DNA of 64,000 bases from Euryodendron excelsum (GCA_033060915.1 CM065397.1:14262001-14326000), one strand, 5' to 3'; shown: positions 21,176 to 33,867, counted from the first letter of the stretch. The notes: generated by a model not told the origin, from the letters alone. Made by a program: numbers and translations.

Positions 21176-21745
21176 GTACAGGTGCATCTTGCTGTTTGTG
21201 TTCCACCTCAAACACTAGCACTTCCTTCCCCAATTCTCTCTTTCTAAGTCTCTCCCTCTGCGAAACCCTATTTTTGTCTCCATATTCATCTCGAATCCTA
21301 ACTGTTTTGACCAAATCTCTGATCCATGTTACGCTTTGAATCCAATAAATCACATACAAATCTTTGTTTCGTTAAAATTTCTAAAATAAGAGAGAATAAA
21401 ATCGGATTATAAACTATTGTCTATTATCTGATCTTATTGTCGTTTTCACCTGAAGTGGTGGAGCGGGTTGTTATCGAATCTTTGATCTCTTTTGATTTTT
21501 GAGTCTATTTAATACTTATCAGCTTTGCGTAAATTTTCTAAACAAAAAGTTTTATGATACGTTTTTTAATTTTATTTTGTATTTAGTTTTCGAAACCCTC
21601 GTCGGATAAGTAGAAAATTTTGATTTATCTGAAAACACTGAAATTCTAGATTAGGGTCACAGGTTTTGAGTAATTATAGTTTGCCCCAGTTTCTGAGTTT
21701 TTTTTTCGTTTGGGTATCTGTTACGTATTTGGGAGTGGAGGAGAA
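20695..21745. other. Upstream region of the acidic-protein pseudogene
   Basis: No coding exon seen. Around 21000-21350 the sequence is pyrimidine-rich with TCTC runs and a (TA)n tract (21157-21174), as is common in plant 5' untranslated or promoter DNA. A transcription start cannot be placed. Confidence 0.4.
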
Positions 21746-22879
21746 ATGGCGGGAGGTGGTAACAGGAGAGACGAAGGGTTGTTGGTGATTTTGGGCCCCG
21801 ACGCCACTGACGATGAAATCGTGGGCGGATGTTGATGATGAGGATGACGACAACTATTATGCTACGACTGCTCCACCTCAATCTGATTAGGGTTTGTCAG
21901 AATCTCAGGAGACAAAAGAGAAGCAAGCACCTGTAGAGGTGTGTATATGAATGCTTTCATTCTTGATTTCACTTGTAGAGATGTGTGGCAAAGCAATGAA
22001 ATTATATCACAACACTAATTGGGTCCATTATGATTGTTAGGTGATTGCATTATATGTTGTATATGGTTTATCGGTTATTGGGTTTTTGTATGTTATTTGT
22101 GCATGATTTTGGTAGCATTATAGCAGGAGAATTTTATTGAAATGAATGGTAGCTTTGATGGTTTTGTCATTTACATTTTATGTCAGTGAAATGTTTAGAA
22201 ATTCAATGTTACCTCATGGCTGCATACATTATATATGATTCTTATTAAATTATGCATCTAATACATTTGAGGTGTATTGTGGCGTTTGGTGTGATAGTCA
22301 TACCATCATTATGTTTTTTATTAACTTTATGATTGTGGACTTGACATCTTCTTCAACTAGCGTTCTTATCGCTTGTGAGGTTGCCTCCTTTTTCCTTTTG
22401 TTCTATTTCTATAAGTCAGTGTCTTTAAGAGAGAGATGGTGCCAAGAAGAACTTTGTGTTTGCTACTAAGAGTGGATAGTTGCTGCAAAGGAAATCAGTG
22501 TTTGCAATGAGAATTCAAGCATCATTGTTCCTTTCTATGGGGTGTGTGTAAAGGAATTGAAAATCTTACAATTTATTTGATATGATAACTTGAAGTAAAG
22601 AAATTAATGTGTTTTTTTAGTGAAAGAATCTCTCGTGCCTAAGAGAAGCTAGAATAATACAATAGATTTGAGTGGTGATCTTAACTTTGTCTGTTGCAGA
22701 CGGCAACAATTGAATAGGGAGAGAGATTGTGATTTTGTGGTTTCTAAGATTAGATGATAAGTTGTTCAGAATCAAGTGAATAGAGTATTATGCTCTAAGA
22801 AGCACAAACATTGGCAAATTTTATGGTTTCGAGCTACTTTACTAGTAAGGCAAAAGCCCTTAACTTAATTAATATTATA

Positions 22880-23215
22880 TTAGTATAAAGCGCTAGCGCC
22901 CAACCTATACCAACCTATACAAGGGGTTTCCGCCTCCATTTGGTCGTGCTGTTATGATGTAACGTGCAGTCGTCCCGAGGCAGCAGAATGTATGGTATAG
23001 GCCCCCTATTTTCTCTCCCTTAAAGTCCTTTATGGATTTCGAGTCGGGAATAGAGCAGTGGCTTATTCGGCGCTATATCACAATTCATTCTCGGGCATAG
23101 CTGTTCACGAAACGTGGCATGGGACATCTGTTGGAGGCAAGAGTCAAACATCACTCGAATACCAATAGGGACACGACAATTTCTAAAAAAATGATAATAC
23201 AGATATGGCAAAAAT
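22880..23215. other. Compositionally distinct block in intron 1
   Basis: This stretch is clearly less AT-rich than its surroundings, with segments such as CGTCCCGAGGCAGCAGAAT and ATTCGGCGCTATATC. An open minus-strand frame (23020-23211) has no recognised domain. It might be an organelle-derived insertion or a transposon fragment. I could not match it to a specific organelle gene. Confidence 0.3.
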
Positions 23216-23567
23216 ATAGTTTTATGTTATTATTGCAATGTGTTTCATTGAGTTAATGGTCTGATGTCAAGTTTTTTGCCATGCTTGTGTCCAACTTATG
23301 TTCAATAGTTTTTTAATGTTGTACATTGGATGGGCTGTTAATTTGTTATTTTCCATTGAGACAAATGAAGCATAATAACTCCTTTTTGATATATATGCAG
23401 CCTGAAATATTTGAAGGTTAACTGTACCGTACTTGACGACTTATTTGGTGGACGTGATTGGAGTTTTTGAATCTTTTAAATGGCTGCCATTTTGAGAATA
23501 TGGTAGTGTAGAGTGATAATGAGGGAGGAAATTCTAAGGGTTGGGTTGGTTCTATCTCAATGAATAG

Positions 23568-23914
23568 TGTCACAGGTTGGGCGCTTGCCATCCAATTCAA
23601 AAGCTTAAATTGTTAGTTGGTGCTGACTATCTCCGTTATATAGTCCAAGACCTTCTTCCTCCTATCTGATGTGGGATCGTGACATAATACCCCACTCGAA
23701 TCCGTGACGCCTTCGTCGTGAGTCGGACCACCCTGCCAAGTCCACCTGAACGCTTGGTGTAAAATCGGATCAAGAGTTGGGCTACTCTGATATCACTTGT
23801 CACGGGCTAGACGCTTGCCATCCAACCCAAAAGCTTAAGCTGTTAGGTGGTGCTGTCTACCCCCGTTATATGGCCCAAGACCTCTCTCCTCCTATCCGAT
23901 GTAGGATCGTGACA
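23568..23914 (-). mobile_element. TRIM (short LTR) retroelement, 347 bp
   Basis: Two direct repeats of 117 bases (23568-23684 and 23798-23914) each begin TGTCAC and end GTGACA. The internal 113 bases carry, next to the right repeat and on the minus strand, TGATATCAGAGTAG, which is close to the initiator-methionine tRNA primer site TGGTATCAGAGC. The flanks show a 4-base repeat ATAG (23564-23567 and 23915-23918). There is no coding capacity, as expected of a terminal-repeat retrotransposon in miniature. The right repeat is the functional 5' LTR. Confidence 0.8.
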
Positions 23915-23918
23915 ATAG

Positions 23919-26273
23919 GCATATGTACTCCTACAACGTTGGAAGGCTATTTTCTTCCAACGGTTAGCTGGTTTTGTATTCTTGTTGTGAAGTGGATATG
24001 CCCATCTTCCTGGTGGCTACATTTTTTTGAGATGTCATGTCATTTTCATATAGAAGATTCTTTTATTATTTTTATTCTACACTCAATGACATCTCAGTGT
24101 CCAATGCGGATTATGTGCTATTTATTTTAATACAGAATCTGCCACTTATACAAGATATCTGTTGTGCTTTAAATTTTGGCACAACTACATTATTGGATGT
24201 CAATTACTTTCAGAAATCACTTTGGCATGGGGAATTAATTGTTAGTGCGAATAATCTTTTTGGTCAATGCCTTTATATTTATGGTGCATTGATTGCAACT
24301 TATGTTGGTTCAAATCTACTTGGGATTTCATTTGAGGACCTTGCTTATTTAATGTCATTAATCATTGTCTTTGCTTCTCGTTTTGTGATTGCTTGCAAAC
24401 ACTTGCTAGTTTTCTTTTTCTTTTTTTGCCATTCCTATGTGGCTATGTCTAGGCATTAGTTTCTTTTGCCAAAATATGCACTGGGTTTGGTAGAACTGGG
24501 CAGTTGTACATTGGTTTGGCAATGACTGCAGCCTTTCATAGCTATATACAACCCAGCTCTGCCCTTCCCCCCTTTCCCTTTCCCTTTCCCTTTCCTCTTC
24601 TCTATTACTCTGTATCCACCATCTTTGCGTGATGGTTATACTATTTTGAACTAAGTGTGATTTGGCTACAGGAATTTTTTTTAAAGATATGCAGGGATTA
24701 ACATTCTTGCCAATATGTGAATTACCTTTTTGCAACTGTTTTTGTTATTTAGGAGTTACATTGGATTTTCAGTTTTTAGTGTCCACTACAAGGCATTTTT
24801 GTTTTGCCTTCATCAGTACATATTTGTGAATATACTTTCAGTTTGACTTTATTTCATTTTTGTTGAGCCTTGTTTTAAAAGCTGTCAGATTTAGACATCT
24901 AGATGTGATCAATGCGGGTGTCAAGGGTCTAACAAAGAATAACAAAATCATATGAAAATCATGGATATGTATGAAAGGTTTAAAGTTGGTAGTTTCTTTT
25001 GGAAATATTGAAGAAGAAAAGTAGCGGTTTTTAAACTAAAATGGATGGAGTAATGAAATCTAAAGAAGTTAAAAGACTTGGCATATTTTCATAACATGCA
25101 AAAGAAAATGAACAACAATACGTACTTGGGCACATCTATGGATGGTTGTGAAGGTTTATGGCCTATGTTGGGAAACTATGTTGCACTTGGAAGAGGCACA
25201 CCCATGTTAATCTCCCCAAGTGGCAGTGTACATCATAATTTATTATAGCGTGATCTGTGAAGCATACACATAGTATAAACAAAAAAGTTGTAGAAAAGAA
25301 AAGAGAGAGGAGAAAAATTGAGGGAGAGGATTTGAATGACGAAGATGAGGGAACACACTTAAGATACTAAATAGAGTGTAGTAAAGATTGCTAGAGAATA
25401 ACTTTCTCTTGTAAACTGTTTCAAAGGATATATTTTGGCTTGAATGGTGTATGGTAACATCAACCTTTTAAATTTTCCTTACTGAAGTTCTATTTTTGAT
25501 CTTACATATAATTTTTTTTAAAATTCATTCAGTAGTTTTATATTGGGAGCAATGATGTGATTATTTGAAGTTACTTGTCAAATATTTGGAGGAGGTTAAT
25601 AGTCAAGATTGTCATAATTTTTTCCCACAATCACAAAAGAGTTGCCTTGCAAGCATTCCTTATTAGTCTTGATTTGCTGTGTAAGGTCCTCTTGTCTGGG
25701 TCCCATGTTGCTCACCTAGGTAATCATAATCTGTCCCTTCATGAGATAGATAACTGCTTGTGTCGTATAATCCCAATTTCCTTCTCATAGTGAACCCAAT
25801 TTTTTGGTTGTATGGGGCAGTTAATGATTGATTTTGCTCTTCCATTCAAGAATGATTCCCCGCACCCAACAAAAAAAAAATTAATAAATAAATAAATGGT
25901 ATAGTAGTTTTGGAAAATTGTCAAAGCTCTAATTCTGTAGATAAATGGAACCAAGTTAGACAATTGAAAATTGAAACCCCTTCCTGGTTACCGTCTTGGA
26001 TGTGGTCTTCTTATGGAGTTTTGTGTTTAAGAATTCTGTTGACATTTTAAGGCATCCAACGATGATTAGAAGGTGGAAATCTTTTTACATTTACAGCCAG
26101 GGCTTTTGGCCCTTTTGTCATCACATGGGATTTGTATTTGAGCATGTGAGATGACGTGTGATTACTACAACATCCAATTTGGAGTCTCATGTGGCTTTAT
26201 TATAATGGCTTGTAAAAAAATTAGGAAATGTTCCAGGAATACTCTCACTCATAATTGTCATGTTGACTTACAG
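23919..26273. other. Remainder of pseudogene intron 1
   Basis: AT-rich intron sequence. A short CCCTTT repeat lies at 24568-24595. No exon or RNA gene was recognised. Confidence 0.4.
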
Positions 26274-26829
26274 GAAAGTGAAAGTGAAGAAGATATTCTT
26301 GATGAAGGTGATGAGAACGTAGAGGAAGAGCACGAGCAAGAACCAGAAGAACTTGTACAACCTGAGCATTTGCTGAAGAAAGCCCCTGAAGTTTCTTCAG
26401 CACCTAAGGAGACAGAAAGGCAGCTTTCCAAGAAGGAAAGGAAGAAAAAAGAACTTGCAGAACTTGAGGCCTTTTTGGCCAATTTTGGAGTTTCCCCAAA
26501 AGTGGATGATGCTCAAGATGAGTCACAGGGTAATTATATGCTCAGTTATTTGCCTAATGAACGTACGATTTTGCTCTTTAATGATGGCTACTCTGTTTAC
26601 TCTACATGCGGATTCAAATTTTTGGTTGCCATTTTCATTTTTCTAGAATTAGGAGGAATCTCTCTTACACCAAAATCTGAAGTTTCTTATGCATAAGAAT
26701 TGAAACCGATGCATTTGCTCTGTTTGAAGGTTACTTGTGAATTAAAATTGAAGTCCCATAGGGTCTGTAAAGGTGAATCTATATAGTTGTAATTATTCGT
26801 GACTCAAGTCCTCTCAAGAGGCTGTTGGA

Positions 26830-26830
<1 letters not shown>

Positions 26831-26889
<59 letters not shown>
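26831..26889. repeat. (CT)n microsatellite
   Basis: About 29 uninterrupted CT units in the second intron of the pseudogene, followed by a short TATATATG tract. Confidence 0.9.
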
Positions 26890-26892
<3 letters not shown>

Positions 26893-27736
26893 TATATATA
26901 TGTATGTATAACAAATCACACACAAGCTTCCATCCCCAGGATCATGGTTGAAGCTTAGAGCTTGTGTTATCATCATGATTTCCACCTTCATATTAGTGAT
27001 TATTGTATTTCTTCGAAGAGAGCTCTTCCTCAAATATAAGTGTGTAGTCTGTCTTATATTACCTCATGGACTATGATGCTTTCTAATTTTTTTCTTCAAT
27101 ACCGTTCTAATATTATTTCTAATGCTGTCCATCCAAAGAAAAAAGGTGAAAATGAGAATCTAATTTTAAGAGTGACTACAATTTGGTGTCTTCTTTGTTC
27201 TGTAAGTTCCCGTTGGCCATAGATAAATATCAGATTCTTACTTGCAAAATCATTTCAGTATTATAATTTAAGGTTACAATATTTTACTAGAGTAATGGTG
27301 AAGCATGTGTAAACAATGAAGATCTGTTTACTTGCATTTGCAGATGCGACAAAAGACACGAAAGATGGAGCGGCAAATGGAATTGGAGATGGTGAATAGA
27401 AGGAAAATGTCCCTATAGGGTCCAAAAGTGCAAAGAAAAAGAAAAGGAAAGATAAATCTTCCAAGGATGTGAAGGAACCACAAGATCAGCCCAACAGCTC
27501 AAATATCACCAATGGACCAGAGGATACTGCTGGAACTGAATAGACAGAAGAAGATGCAGCTGCTATTGATGTAAAAAGAGCGGCTAAAGAAGATGGCATC
27601 TAAGAAGAAAAAGTCCAATAAAGAGTTGGACGGTGTCTCCAGAGCTGCTGCCACAGAGGCTGCTGCAAGAAGTGCAAAACTTGCTGTTGCAAAAAAGAAA
27701 GAGAAGAATCATTACAATCAGTAGCCAGTGCAGTAA

Positions 27737-28988
27737 GAGCCCTTTTTGTTTGCCGTTCATATGAACATGATCTCTGATTGTTCATTTGCCAATGTGGAAT
27801 AAACAAGTGGGCTATGAGCATCGATTTCGTGATAGAAGACCTTTAGTATTTTTATCATGTTGTTCACCCAAGGGGAAAAAAAAACACTCGTTGTGGGCAT
27901 TAAGATGTTATTGTTGCTTATTTGTCATGTGACATCTTTTCCAGTGAGTTTTGCTCGTTGAAATACTCTCTTGATGGTATTTGAACCTTATCGCTGATTT
28001 TGTATTATAGTAGTAATGTCCTTACCATGTGCCGTTGCTCTTGTATTTTGGTGGATGTCCCAATGAGAAAGGTTCCATGATTTGATAGTTGTAATTATCC
28101 ATATTTTCCCAGAAAAAAACTGAATACTGTTTGGAGGATGCGCGTTTTGTCGGGGAAAAATTAGTAAGAATTTATCGGCTTGCTTGGCCATCATGCCTCT
28201 CCAAGTTTACATATGTTTTCCTCGGCATGATTTGAAAATAATACCGAAACTCAGATGTTGTGATAGGCTGCTTTATGAGAAGCAGTAGGACGTTGTGATC
28301 AGTACCCTTGTATTGTGGTGGTATATTTTGAATGGTCTATTTATCAAGAGGGATATAAATCTCCTCCATTGAAGGGTAGGGGAAGGGGAAAAGGAATGGG
28401 AATGGGATCAGACCCGCTTTACCTTGATCTGCCTAGTCTTTTCCTCTTCCCATGTCAGGTTAAACCTACTGGAGTCTACTCATTTGTGTCATGGCTTGTA
28501 TGAACATTGCTGGTTATTTTTGGGGCCGTTGTGGAAAAGTTAATTAAAGCATTCATGTCAGGTTTTTGAAGGGAAGCAGTGAAAAAAGGGAGTTGAATCT
28601 CGTCATTGCCCGTTGATTTTGACTATGAAATTGATGTCTGAGCCCATCCTATACTGTATAATCTTTGAATTTATATTGAACGTTGAATTTACATATTTTG
28701 TTTTTAGTTGCAGTAAATTCTTGAGTTTCATTTTTCTAGTGAACTGGTTATTTCCAATGATAATGGAACTCCAACCTCTGCATTTTTTTGGCCTAGAGTT
28801 CTGATTTTCAGTAGTGATTCATTGACATGGTCAAATTATTTTGGACTAAGTTTCCTAGCTCTAATAAGGGGTAGTCCAAAATTAATGTCACATTAGTCGT
28901 AGAGTAGTCTGGATACAAAAATATGATTTTAGGTCATTGGCTTAAATACCCACTTATTTTAGCGTGATTTTATTGGTTTATGATATTA
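27737..28988. other. 3' flank and intergenic DNA
   Basis: Probable former 3' untranslated region of the pseudogene, followed by AT-rich DNA without recognisable genes. No clear polyadenylation cluster could be fixed. Confidence 0.4.
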
Positions 28989-29197
28989 TCTTAAAATATA
29001 TTATTTTCTTATTATTTCTCTTGTATTATTTTCCTGAGTTCATTAAGTGTAGAATAGTCCTTCTTTTTATTTTAGGGTTTTGTTTTGTTTGCATATTACG
29101 TTCGTTGTATTCTTATTTTCATTAATTGAATACAAAGCAGCTGCATGTTCTCTTTTCTCTTCTCTTCTATTCTTCTATTGTTCGATCAATATTAACA
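28989..29197 (+). repeat. 5' LTR of the copia element
   Basis: 209 bases. It starts TCTTAAAATATATT where TGTTAAAATATATT is expected (the start is mutated), and ends TTAACA. It shares TTCATTAAG, GAATAGTCCTT, CATTAATTGAA and GTTCGATCAA with the 3' repeat. Confidence 0.8.
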
Positions 29198-29939
29198 TGG
29201 TATTAGAGTCTCTCTCTTGCATTCAAGTTGGATTATTGGATGAACTATTCAAACGGCTGGGAATTTCTGTTTCTTTGGTTGTTGGGTTGGATTATTGACT
29301 GTTGGATTGTTTCTTCTTTGTTGTTATTGTTGCTCTGCTGCTTCATCTTCGCTGTCTCTATTGGAATTTTTTTTTTCTTTACCTCTGCAATTTCTTCTCC
29401 CTTTGCTAGTTCCTCTTTGTTGCGGTCATTCTTCTTTGTTGCTGCATCTGATCCTTCCCTATTGCTCCTATTGCTGCTGGTTTTTCCTCTTTTTGGTTAT
29501 TCTTTTCTCTTCTTTGCTACAACATCAGATTTGGACAGGATTTGGTTTGGTCTCTATTTTGCTGCGAATCTAGTCTGTATTCTGATCCATATTCTGTCTC
29601 TATTTTGCTGCATCTCTTCTTTGCCACGAATCTAGTTTGATCTCTATTTTGGATTTTACAAATTTTTTTTTTATTATGATTAGTGGAAATTCTGATTCTC
29701 TTCAAGCTATGCCTATTGGACAAATGTGATGAAAATTTTTCTTTTGGGAAAAAAATGTGTCGAGTTATATTACTGGGGCTACTCAAATTCCTTTAGATAC
29801 GAAGGCAACAAATTTTAGTGAATTACTCTTGACCTGGGAAGTAAACAATACTAGAATCATTACTTGGATCAATAACTTTATGGAACAGTTTATCGATGTT
29901 CACTTTGCTAAGTTACCTGCTCGTTTTGCTATCTAGGTT

Positions 29940-31850
29940 ATGGTGAGGGGCAAAAAGGTTATCGTTGCTATGATCCTGTTGCCAAATGTCTATATGTATC
30001 TCAACATGTGATCTTCCTATAGCATATTTCATTATTTTCCATTCCTTCTGTTTCTGCAACTTTTAGTAAATCCGAGCTTATTTTTATTGATCCTTTTCTT
30101 GATGATCTTCCCAGTGATTCTTGTGTTAGGGATTTACACATATCAGATATCCCCTCTTTGTCTTCGTCTTCCTTCTCTTTAGTTGCCCCTTCTATTATTC
30201 ATACTTACTCTCGTAGGAACAAAGCTAATTTTTTTGACAGTTCAACTCCTTTATCCTCTTCGGTTCCGTCTTCGTTGGTTTCTATTGATACGGATCCTTT
30301 ATCCACTCATTATCCTATGCATATTCGTAAGTGTCCAAATCGCCTTCGTTTCTCTAACTCTTGTTATTTTTTTGATTTATGTTCTTTGTCCATTCATTCT
30401 TTATCTGAACCAACCTCTTATAAGGAGGCTGCTCTTGATCCTCTTTGGCAACAGGTTATAAATGAGGAGCTCTATATATTGCATCAAATGAGACTTAGCA
30501 CTTATACATTTACCTCTTGGTAAGCGTGTTGTTGGTTGTCGATAGGTATATAAGATTAAAACCAAGGCTGATGGATCTCTAGAAAGGTATACAACTCGAT
30601 TGGTTGCCAAAGGTTTTGCTCAGGAATATGGTATTGATTGCGAGGAAGCTTTTGCTCCTGTTGCTGAGATGATTATAGTTCACACTTTGATTGCTGTCAC
30701 GGTTATACGTCATTGGACGCTCTATGGATGTCGAGAATGCTTTTCTAAATGGTGATTTAGCTGAAGAAGTTTTTATGGTTCCTCTTCTGGGTCTATCCTA
30801 TATTTTAGGTGAGGTTTGTAGACTCAGAAAAGCTTTTTATGGTCTCAAACAAGCTTCTCGAGCATGGTTTAAGAAATTATCCACAGTAATATGTAACTTA
30901 GGGTTTTGCTCAAGTGATCATGATTTTGCTATTTTTCTTCATTCTCCTTCTGTTGGCTTGATTGTTCTTCTTTTATATGTTGATGATATGATTCTTATTG
31001 GGGATGATTTGAAAGGTACTTATATCTTGAAGTCACAGTTACGGCAATAGTTTGAGATGAAAGATCTTAGTTCTCTTCACTATTTTTTAGGCATTGAGGT
31101 GTCTTTATTTACTAAGAGTTATCTTCTGTCTTAGTCCAAGTATGCGGCTGATGTTATTCAAAAGGCCCACTTATCTAGTTATCGTACTGTTGAGACTCCA
31201 CTTGAACTTAATGTACATTATACATCTACTGATGGTGTTCCTTTGACTAATCCCACCTTGTATTGAGTTCTTATTGGTAGTCTGGTTTATCTTATTGTTA
31301 CACGTCATAACATTACCTATGTGATTCATATTGTGGGTCAATTTGTCTCTTCCTTAATAACAGTCAATTGCGTTGCTTGTCTTCATATTTTGCACTATCT
31401 TTGGGGTACTTTACATCAAAATTTGTTGTTTTCTTTCACTTTTGCCTTGGAATTTCAAGCTTTTTCTAATGCTAATTGGGTAGGTGATGCCATGGATTGT
31501 AAGTTCACCACTGATTTTTGTGTTTTTCTAAGTGATTCTCTTATTTCCTAGAAGAGTAAAAAGCAAATTATTGTTGTTCATTCTTCTGCTGAGGCTGAGT
31601 ATCGTGCAATGGCTACTACTACTGTTGAAATTGTTTGATTGCGATGGTTGCTTGATGATTTAGGAGTTTTATTTTCTACTTCCTACTTTTATGTATTGTG
31701 ACAATAAAAGTGCTATTCAAATTGCCCATAATTATGTTTTTCATGAGCGCAGCAAACACATTGAAATTGATTGCATTTTATTCGTCACCACCTTCAGTCT
31801 GGGACTGTCTCTTTGCCATTTGTTTCCTCCACTATGCATTTGGTTGATTT
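29940..31850 (+). pseudogene. Copia pol remnant: reverse transcriptase and RNase H
   Basis: The plus strand, across several frames, reads an integrase C-terminal piece (KGYRCYDP region near 29955), then reverse transcriptase from LDPLWQQVINEEL (about 30435) through VAKGF, NAFLNGDL, LRKAFYGLKQ and the catalytic YVDDM (about 30976-30990). It goes on to FLGIEV and the C-terminal connection, then RNase H with [21 protein letters not shown] and [11 protein letters not shown]. Stops (for example near 31048, 31133, 31263, 31549, 31636) and frame changes near 30530 and 31680 leave it non-functional. The family assignment to copia is firm from motif order. Confidence 0.88.
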
Positions 31851-31941
31851 TTTCACAAAGCCTCATATCATTCAACGTTTTCACTTCTTTCTTGACAAAC
31901 TCTCGTCACTTCCCACTGTTGCATCATGAGCTTGCAGGGGA

Positions 31942-32142
31942 TGTTAAAATATATTATTTTCTTATAATTTCTCTTATATTATTTTCCTGGGTTCATTAAG
32001 GATAGAATAGTCCTTTTTCTTATTTTAGGATTTTATCTTGTTTTCATATTACATTAGTTGTATTCTTATTTTCATTAATTGAACACACAATAGCCTTATG
32101 TTCTCTTTTCTCTCTTCTTCTATTGTTCGATCAAGATTAACA
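31942..32142 (+). repeat. 3' LTR of the copia element
   Basis: 201 bases. It starts TGTTAAAATATATTATTTTC directly after the polypurine tract and ends GATTAACA. Confidence 0.82.
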
Positions 32143-33774
32143 AGTTGCACTTGCACTGTGTGTTTTCTGAGAGTATGGACTGGTAAGTATTTGTAACTTC
32201 TTGGAGGTTGGTTGACCTAGAATGCCAATCTTGCACTTTGCCTTAGTGAATAAGTAAAGCCTGAAGTGCCTGCCTTGCATGCTCTGGTGGCAAGGTAAAA
32301 GCTGAGCTCTAAACCTTAGAGGCATTCAACATTTCTATCCAAAAGCTTGAGCACAAGATTTATATTCAATCAAGTCTATCAACCTTATGCTCGTCTGCTT
32401 GGCATCTTGTAACCTCCATAGCAAGGCTTTTGAATTGTATAACAACTGGTTGGATGTAGCTTATGACTTTTAATTTTTACTTACTTTTAAGCTAAATTTT
32501 CGGTAGTAACATTTAAATTCCGAACCCTCTCTTTTGTTACATCACCTTTTTGACCATTATTTTTTTTGTAAAGTTCTTTTAAAAATCTGAGTCCTTTTAA
32601 TGTTGTGGCTTAACTTTTCTATGTAATATTTTATGAGGCCCTTTACCTAGAGTTAAAAAAAAAAAGAAAAGAATTAATTGTGAATTGGCCCTCAAGTTGA
32701 ATGTTGTGCTTAGTTTGGAGGACACTATTGTCTATTCATATTTCATTCCCTTGGCCAAAGTCGAGGCTGCCCTTTGGTTGGGCTATGGGGCTTAGTGAAA
32801 ACTGGATCACCTTGGTTGGGATGTGTATTTTCATGGTCTATTTCTCATTGCTTCTAAAGAATAGAGCTTTAGAGTGTTTCTCACGACAAAATATTCGGCC
32901 ACTTGGAGGATAACGTGTCCCTCCTCCTCCTCTTATATATTAATGGGTTCCTTGCTTTGTTGTGTCGATCACTTTATCGAACAATCACAAACAAATCGCA
33001 GGACTCACTAGTATGTGAAAGGAGAAAAAGAGTAATGTGATCCTCTAAGAGGACTGAATAATTTTTCATTTCTTTCCTATTGTGGTCTCCATCAAGGGAA
33101 TCCTCTCTCTTCTCACCTTGTTGTGTTGGGCATCCAAGCATTTTCAGCTTGTATTAGAATGTATGGCTAGTAAAAGGATTTGTAGAGACATGTGGTTGGT
33201 TGTCAAGTATGCTTAGCTCGTCATAAGACGCAGGTAAAAAGATTTTCAGATATGTGAATGTATTAGTTATTTACTGTATTTCAACAACTCTGTATGTGTT
33301 TGCTCGTGATAATTTGATAATTGTGGAATCCATTTTGATTTTCAAGAATAAGAAGTGTTTTTGATGGCAGTGATAATACTTTTGAGGAGATTTCGTGTTT
33401 GGTTCGGTCTCTACTCATGGTTTAGTCGCCAAAATCTCATTAAGTAAACTGGTTTCAAGATTTTTTGTAAAAGAAAAATCCTAGTCTAAGGAAACAAAAA
33501 AAAGTTGTTTACTAGACTTTTGAAAATCGTGTCTCTCAAACAAAAAAATAGAAACAATATGAAAATGATGATGCCCCTGAAATTTCCATTGGTTTGGGTT
33601 CTAAAAACTTGGGAAATTAAAACGAAGACAAAAATTTTGAAACCATTACCAAACAATAGTTATCTCTTTGTTGGGGCCCATATAGTGAGAACTTATTCAG
33701 TCTTTTGGATCATCGTATAGCCTTTCTCTTCATCTTCTCGCAAAATAATAAATTCTGCAAAGAAACAAAATTAC
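32143..33774. other. Intergenic DNA, no gene seen
   Basis: Short open frames only, none with a recognisable domain. No structured RNA gene was noted. Confidence 0.45.
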
Positions 33775-33867
33775 TTTTTCTAACAAGGGAAAAAGAGTTG
33801 AGTTTTATTTTCACAAATTATTTTTTCTAATAAGGAAAAAAGAGTTGAGTTTTATTTTCACAGATAG
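33775..33867. repeat. Tandem duplication, 2 x 47 bp
   Basis: Two adjacent copies of a unit reading TTTTTCTAAYAAGG, then AAAAAGAGTTGAGTTTTATT and TTCACA. They differ by two or three bases. Confidence 0.85.

Larger units (their letters stand above)
21746..27736 (+). pseudogene. Three-exon pseudogene of an acidic/lysine-rich protein
   Basis: Exons are 21746-21938, 26274-26529 and 27344-27736, with GT-AG borders. The protein starts MAGGGNRRDEG, continues after a frame change as KSWADVDDEDDDNYYATT, then an acidic ESESEEDILDEGDE region, a LSKKERKKKELAELEAFLA helix and a lysine-rich tail ending KKKEKNHYNQ. I recognise the style of a conserved plant nuclear/translation-associated coiled-coil protein but cannot name it. 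It is broken by a frame change in exon 1 near 21810, a TAG in exon 1 (QSD*GLSE), TAG at 27397 and 27541, one extra A near 27572, and TAG at 27722 just before the expected stop at 27734. Retained introns mean it is a decayed gene copy and not a processed one. Alternatively some defects could be assembly errors. Confidence 0.65.
28989..32142 (+). mobile_element. Decayed Ty1/copia LTR retrotransposon
   Basis: Direct repeats at 28989-29197 and 31942-32142 (about 85-90% alike by eye) flank a pol remnant. The 5' repeat ends ATTAACA and is followed directly by TGGTATTAGAGTC (29198-29210), a near match to the initiator-Met tRNA primer site. GCAGGGGA directly before 31942 is the polypurine tract. Only about 2.7 kb of internal sequence remains, with most of gag, protease and integrase missing. 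No convincing target-site duplication is left. Confidence 0.88.

Noticed and set aside
26151..26696. A 181-codon frame starting upstream of pseudogene exon 2
   Set aside because: The real exon begins at 26274 after a CAG acceptor and ends at 26529. The flanks of the frame are intron sequence without protein-like character.
29228..29635. Leucine/serine-rich open frame inside the copia element
   Set aside because: It sits between the primer site and the pol remnant but shows no gag motifs. Composition is driven by a CTT/TCT-rich sequence.
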